Translations under genes and position numbers: made by a program
Shown here: positions 34,639 through 37,990 of the stretch, piece by piece
Layout of the letters: each line of letters opens with the position of its first letter
Numbering within the stretch: position 1 is the stretch's first letter
From: a virus
Virus record (IMG/VR): IMGVR_UViG_3300030329_003305
Location: 1-37,990 of that record
Strand: one strand, 5' to 3'
Length of the DNA stretch: 37,990 bases
Notes under the pieces: model-generated
What the model saw: only the letters and a program-made list of their open reading frames with translations
Told to the model about the DNA's origin: nothing
Databases searched by the model: none

Positions 34639-35356
34639 AACTCGTAAAGTAAAAGAAGGTGACACCCTCTCTTCTATTGCGAAGGAGAGGGGTATGTCAT
34701 GGAAAGATCTTTACGAGATAAACAAAGGGGTTATTGGCGACAACCCCAACATGCTGAAAGTTGGAACCCAGCTTCGCTTCTCAAAACCAGAAGCCAAGAT
34801 GGAACCCAAGGCTCAGACACCTGCTGCCCCTACTCCTACTCCAGATACTCTCACGGATAAGGAAGTATCTGCTTACATACAGAGCTACTTAGACCGTCCT
34901 TCATTTAGGAACAACGCTCCTGGTCCTCAGTTCACGGGAGAAGAAGTCTTGAGGGGGATGAAGAACTTTGCAGGTAAAGACCAGAAGAAAAGAAAGTTCA
35001 TCCAGAACTATCTCGACGAGTTCCTTGCCCAAGCACAGATCGAAGGTGCTCTACACGGCAAGGGTAGGAGTGCGAGGAACAATCCATTCAACGTGGGTGA
35101 GTTTGATGAAGGAACCAAGATGACTTTCGACTCTCCTGAAAAGGGAGTCTCTGCCTACTTGAACCTTATGTACAAAGATTACTTGCCTCGCGTGGACTAC
35201 GACTACGACAAGCTACTTTCTCCGGGCAACTTCGTGAACAAGGCTGGCAACAGGTACGCAAGCAAGCCAAACTACGAAGAGGTTCTCAGTGCCCAGTTGA
35301 ACTACATCCGCAACAAGCACACCCCTCCGTCTGGCAATTGGAGTTGGGAAGATTAG
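34631..35356 (+). CDS. Endolysin with LysM domain and lysozyme-like catalytic domain
   Basis: A 241-residue cell-wall hydrolase. Residues 4-50 (TRKVKEGDTLSSIAKERGMSWKDLYEINKG...LKVGTQLRF) form a LysM peptidoglycan-binding domain. A Pro/Thr-rich linker (57-75) follows. The C-terminal domain has AQAQIEGALHGKGRSARNNPFNVGEFD (Glu138 likely catalytic), the pattern of FlgJ/glucosaminidase or lysozyme-like enzymes that cut the glycan strand. No signal peptide is seen, so a holin would normally be needed; none is recognised next to it. Its first eight bases overlap the preceding gene, and its stop overlaps the next start (TAGTG). Confidence 0.85.
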   Translation: MAETRKVKEGDTLSSIAKERGMSWKDLYEINKGVIGDNPNMLKVGTQLRFSKPEAKMEPKAQTPAAPTPTPDTLTDKEVSAYIQSYLDRPSFRNNAPGPQFTGEEVLRGMKNFAGKDQKKRKFIQNYLDEFLAQAQIEGALHGKGRSARNNPFNVGEFDEGTKMTFDSPEKGVSAYLNLMYKDYLPRVDYDYDKLLSPGNFVNKAGNRYASKPNYEEVLSAQLNYIRNKHTPPSGNWSWED

Positions 35357-35646
35357 TGTCAGGCAGAAGCAAGAAAAAGCTCGACCAAGGTAACGCTAAC
35401 CAGTACAAGCACGCACTGGTTATATGGTTAGACATAGCGGGGAGGGATGACGCATGGATGGACATCTCAGACGCTAGAGGTTTGAAGCCTGCCCGAATGA
35501 TTACCAGCGGCTGGATCCTAAAAGACGTAGAGGACCACATCGTGGTAGCCTCATCCCTCGATACCCAGGAGGGACTAGCGGGGAACGTAAATGCTATTCC
35601 CCGCTGTGTGATTCAGACTATTCAGATCACTCCGAAGATCGAGTAG
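35356..35646 (+). CDS. Small hypothetical protein after endolysin (96 aa)
   Basis: I choose the GTG at 35356, overlapping the endolysin stop (TAGTG), over the in-frame TTG at 35338. The protein is a compact alpha/beta domain (HALVIWLDIAGRDDAWMDISDARGLKPARMITSGWILKDVEDHIVVASSLD...IPRCVIQTIQITPK) without membrane segments; it resembles small proteins often found near phage lysis genes, whose function is unknown. The gene holds three AGCGGGGA motifs, two of them as an inverted pair at 35577-35605. It is the last plus-strand gene, ending one base before the right 84-nt element. Confidence 0.65.
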   Translation: MSGRSKKKLDQGNANQYKHALVIWLDIAGRDDAWMDISDARGLKPARMITSGWILKDVEDHIVVASSLDTQEGLAGNVNAIPRCVIQTIQITPKIE

Positions 35647-35729
35647 TGCCGGGGGTGCCGGGTATACTATAACCTAATAGTATATAGGGTATACATATAT
35701 AGAGTGCTGTAGCCCCGGCACGTCTGGCA
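35647..35729. repeat. Right copy of the 84-nt paired element
   Basis: Blocks TGCCGG (35647), TGCCGGG (35656), CCCGGCA (35714) and TGGCA (35725) sit at offsets 0, 9, 67 and 78; the left copy has 0, 9, 68 and 79. The core between the arms (ACCTAATA, AGGGTA, TATATAG) also matches the left copy in outline, and adds a perfect eight-pair hairpin TATACTAT/ATAGTATA. It lies directly between two converging genes, after a TAG stop on the left and before the stop of the minus-strand 79-aa gene on the right. A bidirectional terminator or a protein-bound site is plausible. Confidence 0.75.
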
Positions 35730-35969
35730 TTAGTCGTTTATATCGTCCCAATTTTCGTATGGTTGGCCCATTGTCCTGAGGACCGTTACACGGGCCGAGA
35801 AGCCCACCTCATCCCACGACGGAGCAGCGGTACCCCAGCGCTCCTGTAAATGTCGGGCGGCTCTAGCGGCCTCCAGCTCATTGCTGAAGGGGCCGTATGC
35901 GGACGGATCTAGGGACGGGTGGGACATCACTACGATCCAGTTGTTGCTGTTCTCTGATTGCCGGGACAT
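35730..35969 (-). CDS. Small hypothetical protein (79 aa)
   Basis: Not recognised. Composition is rich in Trp, Ser, Pro and Arg (NWIVVMSHPSLDPSAYGPFSNELEAARAARHLQERWG...ARVTVLRTMGQPYENWDD). Short strands and one helix look like a small alpha/beta domain. It is GC-richer than the pyruvyltransferase-like gene upstream, which reads 92 bases into it in another frame. Its stop is directly beside the right 84-nt element. It is the last gene of the leftward unit 37249-35730. Confidence 0.6.
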   Translation of the reverse strand: MSRQSENSNNWIVVMSHPSLDPSAYGPFSNELEAARAARHLQERWGTAAPSWDEVGFSARVTVLRTMGQPYENWDDIND

Positions 35970-36771
35970 TTCTGCTCACTTTATTGCGATCTTCCCACCC
36001 CACACACTCTTTTGCCATCCTCAACAACCCTTCCTTGATTTTACTGTTATCGACATTTGGCGGATTATAGTGGATCATTTGATTTATTTTTCGAGGCTCT
36101 TTGCAGAGACAATGACCCAAGCCGTAGTCCTGTAACAATCCAGATATCTTGTGTGTATTAGATTCTACTGCAACAAAAGGTTTATTCATCATCATAGCAA
36201 ACACAACCCCGTGGTAACGACCAGTTACCACAAGGGAAGCTTTTGCAAATATGTCTAAGACCTTTCTATTTTTACACAAACACATCTTTAAAAACCTAGA
36301 GGGCTTGAGACAAGATTTACTTGCAGCTTCTAGTTCTCTTGATCGTTTTTTTATCACGCTATCAACATACAGAATATAGTCTTCTGAAAGTTTGTTTTTG
36401 ATTTCATATCCGAAACAAGCATCATGTACGTATGGGTAGATACCCCTGGAACTTTTGCTTTCTCTTGCAAACACACAGTCGAATATTGAAAGGTCGTATG
36501 AAATTCGATCTATCACTGAGTTTACAAGACAAACCCTTTTCCCAAACCTTTTAGCTTTTTTGGCTGTTTCGTAGATCTTACGAGATGCAGACCGGTTTCC
36601 ATGAAATGTCCCTTCTCCATTGATTATGATCAAATCATGTGAGAGTAGGTCTTTGCAATTATTTCGAGTAGTTACTGTTCCGTACTCGGAGAACATTTTC
36701 TTTAAGACTTTCATAGTCAACCGACTACCGTAATGGTACTGGCTGCAGTCATTAGTAATTAGAATCCTCAC
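35878..36771 (-). CDS. Polysaccharide pyruvyltransferase-like protein, probably an inserted gene
   Basis: A 297-residue protein of the polysaccharide pyruvyl transferase / CsaB-like family, which adds a pyruvyl ketal to sugars of cell-surface glycans. GEGTFHG (residues 52-58) and TGRYHG...NKPFVAVESNTHKISGLLQDYG (183-217) are the two conserved blocks; FARES near 101-105 also fits. I place the start at GTG 36771, one base after the upstream stop (TAACGTG), which removes an unrelated N-terminal extension. The last 30 residues (NVPAIREQQQLDRSDVPPVPRSVRIRPLQQ) are the downstream gene read in another frame. It is visibly AT-richer than both neighbours. It looks like a cassette that has lost its own stop. 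Confidence 0.8.
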   Translation of the reverse strand: MRILITNDCSQYHYGSRLTMKVLKKMFSEYGTVTTRNNCKDLLSHDLIIINGEGTFHGNRSASRKIYETAKKAKRFGKRVCLVNSVIDRISYDLSIFDCVFARESKSSRGIYPYVHDACFGYEIKNKLSEDYILYVDSVIKKRSRELEAASKSCLKPSRFLKMCLCKNRKVLDIFAKASLVVTGRYHGVVFAMMMNKPFVAVESNTHKISGLLQDYGLGHCLCKEPRKINQMIHYNPPNVDNSKIKEGLLRMAKECVGWEDRNKVSRNVPAIREQQQLDRSDVPPVPRSVRIRPLQQ

Positions 36772-36772
36772 G

Positions 36773-37249
36773 TTAGAGGCTGACCCATAGCTGCCAGTAC
36801 TTGGAGATGCGAAGGGAGGCAGGTACCCTCTTAGGTAGAAGTAGATCGTGCGGGATGACCGCATCGTTCATGAACTCTTGGCTCATGTCTGCACTGATCA
36901 TACTTAACTTGCCTGAGGGGGTCCACAAGAAACCCATAGGCACACTGCCTACGAACTCCAGGAGGAACGGTTCCTCTTCGCCTAGACGTATATCATCTTC
37001 GACATCATTCCCCGCTTGCTTTCCTGTCGGATCAAATGCGAAGACTAACCACGGCTCGGGTCCCATGCTGCCGTTGATCTGGTACAGGTACATGTGTGCC
37101 GCCGACCGGCTGGAGGCATCCGGCGGCTGCATTACTTCACCAAGACCACGGCTTACCGTTACTAAACGGGGACCGCCTATCTCTACTTCAAGCATGTGTC
37201 GGGGTAGTCGGACTAAAGCGTTTACTGGGATTTCTTTGATGTCTGTCAC
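36773..37249 (-). CDS. Hypothetical protein (158 aa)
   Basis: Not recognised. A mainly beta protein with hydrophobic strands (ALVRLPRHMLEVEIGGPRLVTVSRG; HMYLYQINGSMGPEPWLVFAFDP; EPFLLEFVGSVPMGFLWTPSGKLSMISADM) and a helical end. There are no membrane segments or catalytic motif. It is GC-rich, with an in-gene inverted repeat GCCGCCG/CGGCGGC. It is the first gene of the leftward unit; the candidate operator region at 37416-37447 and the tRNA-like element lie upstream. It ends directly before the pyruvyltransferase start. Confidence 0.65.
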   Translation of the reverse strand: MTDIKEIPVNALVRLPRHMLEVEIGGPRLVTVSRGLGEVMQPPDASSRSAAHMYLYQINGSMGPEPWLVFAFDPTGKQAGNDVEDDIRLGEEEPFLLEFVGSVPMGFLWTPSGKLSMISADMSQEFMNDAVIPHDLLLPKRVPASLRISKYWQLWVSL

Positions 37250-37252
37250 GAA

Positions 37253-37366
37253 TGCATCCTGCCGGGGTCGAACCGGAATACGAACAGAGAAGCGCCAACT
37301 TGTGATTGTATTAACGGGACTTGAAAGGAGTTAAACTTACCCGTTGCCTCCATGGCTTCAGGATGC
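37253..37366 (-). ncRNA. tRNA-like cloverleaf element (atypical)
   Basis: On the minus strand a perfect seven-base acceptor-like stem, GCATCCT with AGGATGC, encloses four hairpins in tRNA order. They are a short D-like arm (GCC/GGC with a five-base ATGGA loop), an anticodon-position arm (AACGGG/CCCGTT) with a 21-base loop, a variable-arm-like hairpin (AATAC/GTATT), and a T arm CCGG-TTCGACC-CCGG with the TTCGA consensus. An A follows as discriminator; no CCA. The 114-base length, absent U8 and oversized loop are wrong for a normal tRNA, so it may be a degenerate tRNA, a tRNA mimic or chance. No gene overlaps it convincingly. Confidence 0.3.
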
Positions 37367-37415
37367 TGATAAAGGAGAGGGCCAGGATGTCCACGGTCAA
37401 CAGCGGCGAACCGTG

Positions 37416-37447
37416 CTGACCCCCTCCATATAAATTCCCTGACCCCC
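37416..37447 (-). promoter_or_regulatory. Candidate operator/promoter: direct repeats around an AT block
   Basis: Two exact copies of CTGACCCCC (37416-37424 and 37439-37447), 23 bases apart, flank TCCATATAAATTCC. On the minus strand the AT block offers TTATAT as a possible -10 box. The neighbouring inverted repeat CACGGT/ACCGTG could add a binding site. The leftward genes starting at 37249 lie downstream. Evidence is only the layout. Confidence 0.3.
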
Positions 37448-37503
37448 CGGATAACTGAGTGTAGGCCCAGTATCACTTCCTGTTGCAACGCGAGGAAATT
37501 AAA

Positions 37504-37572
37504 GGGGACCAGGGTTAAAATGTTAAAGTTAAAAAGAGGTCCCCCTCATACCCGGGAAGAGTAGAGGGGGAC
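37504..37572 (-). terminator. Tandem, mutually exclusive terminator hairpins
   Basis: Reading leftward from the SSB-like gene, GTCCCCCTC and GAGGGGGAC form a perfect nine-pair stem (37564-37572 with 37539-37547), followed by CTCTTTTTAACTT. The GGGGACC part can instead pair with GGTCCCC at 37504-37510, again followed by T-rich sequence. Together they form a strong terminator with an alternative fold. Confidence 0.85.
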
Positions 37573-37589
37573 ACTAGCGGGGAATCGAA

Positions 37590-37988
37590 TCAGCCTCCAA
37601 GCAGCGACTGAAGGTACTCAGTCTTGTACGTCCTCCCGCCACGCTCATTGTAGCGGCAGTCAACGACGGCGACAACAGACTGATCACCAGAAAGCATCTG
37701 AGAAATCATATCCATGTCTGCCTGAAGGTCACCGGGCTCGCGTCCAAGCAGGGTCTTGATGTGACCCTTGAGACGCTGAAGCTCGATACGGGCACGGATC
37801 TGTGAACCCTCATGCTGGATAGCACCCGGATTCTGAGGGATCGTGATAGGGGCACCACGCCACTCCAGTGGCTCGGCACGATCAGGATCCTCGACCAGCT
37901 GATAGCCAAACTGGATACTGATAGCGTCGTGCTCATGACCACCGGCTGCCTGTGCTTCCTTGAAGGTAGCGTTGTCAGTGATGGTCAT
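37590..37988 (-). CDS. SSB-like / DUF669-like protein, possibly incomplete at the window edge
   Basis: A 132-residue protein on the minus strand whose ATG lies two bases from the window end, so the real start could lie outside. It contains a beta-rich core (DAISIQFGYQLVEDPDRAEPLEWRGAPITIP), a helix and a C-terminal VVAVVDCRYNERGGRTYKTEYLQSLLGG, which resembles the ending of DUF669-type, ssDNA-binding-like phage proteins. That is a pattern match by eye; function would be protection of single-stranded DNA during replication. A strong terminator follows 18 bases after the stop, and the AGCGGGGA motif lies between stop and terminator. Confidence 0.6.
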   Translation of the reverse strand: MTITDNATFKEAQAAGGHEHDAISIQFGYQLVEDPDRAEPLEWRGAPITIPQNPGAIQHEGSQIRARIELQRLKGHIKTLLGREPGDLQADMDMISQMLSGDQSVVAVVDCRYNERGGRTYKTEYLQSLLGG

Positions 37989-37990
37989 AT

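Noticed and set aside
37246-37488. 80-codon minus-strand open frame
   Set aside because: Covers the tRNA-like element and the direct repeats, has no good start site and a composition unlike the neighbouring proteins.
1538-37583. AGCGGGGA as a Chi-like oriented recombination signal or phage promoter
   Set aside because: Copies are nearly balanced between strands and mostly lie inside genes, not upstream of starts, so neither an oriented signal nor a promoter fits.
1-37990. CRISPR array
   Set aside because: No regularly spaced identical direct repeats of 20-40 bases were seen; the only long-range repeats are the two 84-nt elements and the coding repeats in the nozzle-like gene.

Overview
The window is part of the genome of a tailed double-stranded DNA phage. 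It is most likely a short-tailed (podovirus-like) virus of a Gram-negative, probably aquatic, bacterium. The evidence is a contiguous virion-assembly block: large terminase, portal, scaffold-like protein, major capsid protein, head-tail adaptor, and a tail-nozzle-like protein. This is followed by a run of long helical proteins of the kind ejected with the DNA, then a LysM endolysin. No integrase, DNA polymerase, RNA polymerase or tape-measure/sheath gene is visible, so lifestyle and replication type are not decided here. Host and marine origin are inferences from gene types only.

Layout. Bases 1-545 have no gene I can support. Two genes on the minus strand follow (2171 down to 546): a superfamily 3 / D5-like helicase and a 66-aa protein. 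From a 43-nt divergent gap the plus strand is then coding almost without interruption from 2215 to 35646. In order it holds an unknown charged protein, three small genes at the terminase small-subunit position, the large terminase (5173-7125), the portal (7350-9383), a scaffold candidate, and the major capsid protein (10331-11905) ending in a strong terminator. Next come an unknown protein, the adaptor candidate, a Cys-rich protein, a DUF115-like enzyme, a 2316-aa nozzle-like protein with about 80-residue repeats, two helical internal-protein candidates and three minor genes. A small beta-rich protein with its own strong terminator is followed by a protein with an ADP-ribosyltransferase-like motif and a membrane helix, a 1288-aa internal protein, a metallophosphoesterase, a coiled-coil protein, the endolysin and a 96-aa protein. 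The last 2.3 kb is on the minus strand: an SSB-like gene at the window edge with tandem terminators, a tRNA-like cloverleaf, then a three-gene unit with a polysaccharide pyruvyltransferase-like gene that looks inserted.

How the parts fit. Terminase, portal, scaffold and capsid build and fill the head. Adaptor and nozzle form the short tail. The helical proteins, the transferase-like protein and the 1288-aa protein probably travel with the DNA. The DUF115 and pyruvyltransferase-like genes may alter host surface glycans.

Three signals go beyond ordinary gene content. First, the 8-mer AGCGGGGA occurs 17 times on both strands in coding and non-coding DNA, where about one is expected. Second, a pair of 84-nt elements with identical geometry bracket the 35-kb gene block. 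Third, there is a probable virion-borne ADP-ribosyltransferase fold. All function assignments are from reading the sequence; no database search was run.
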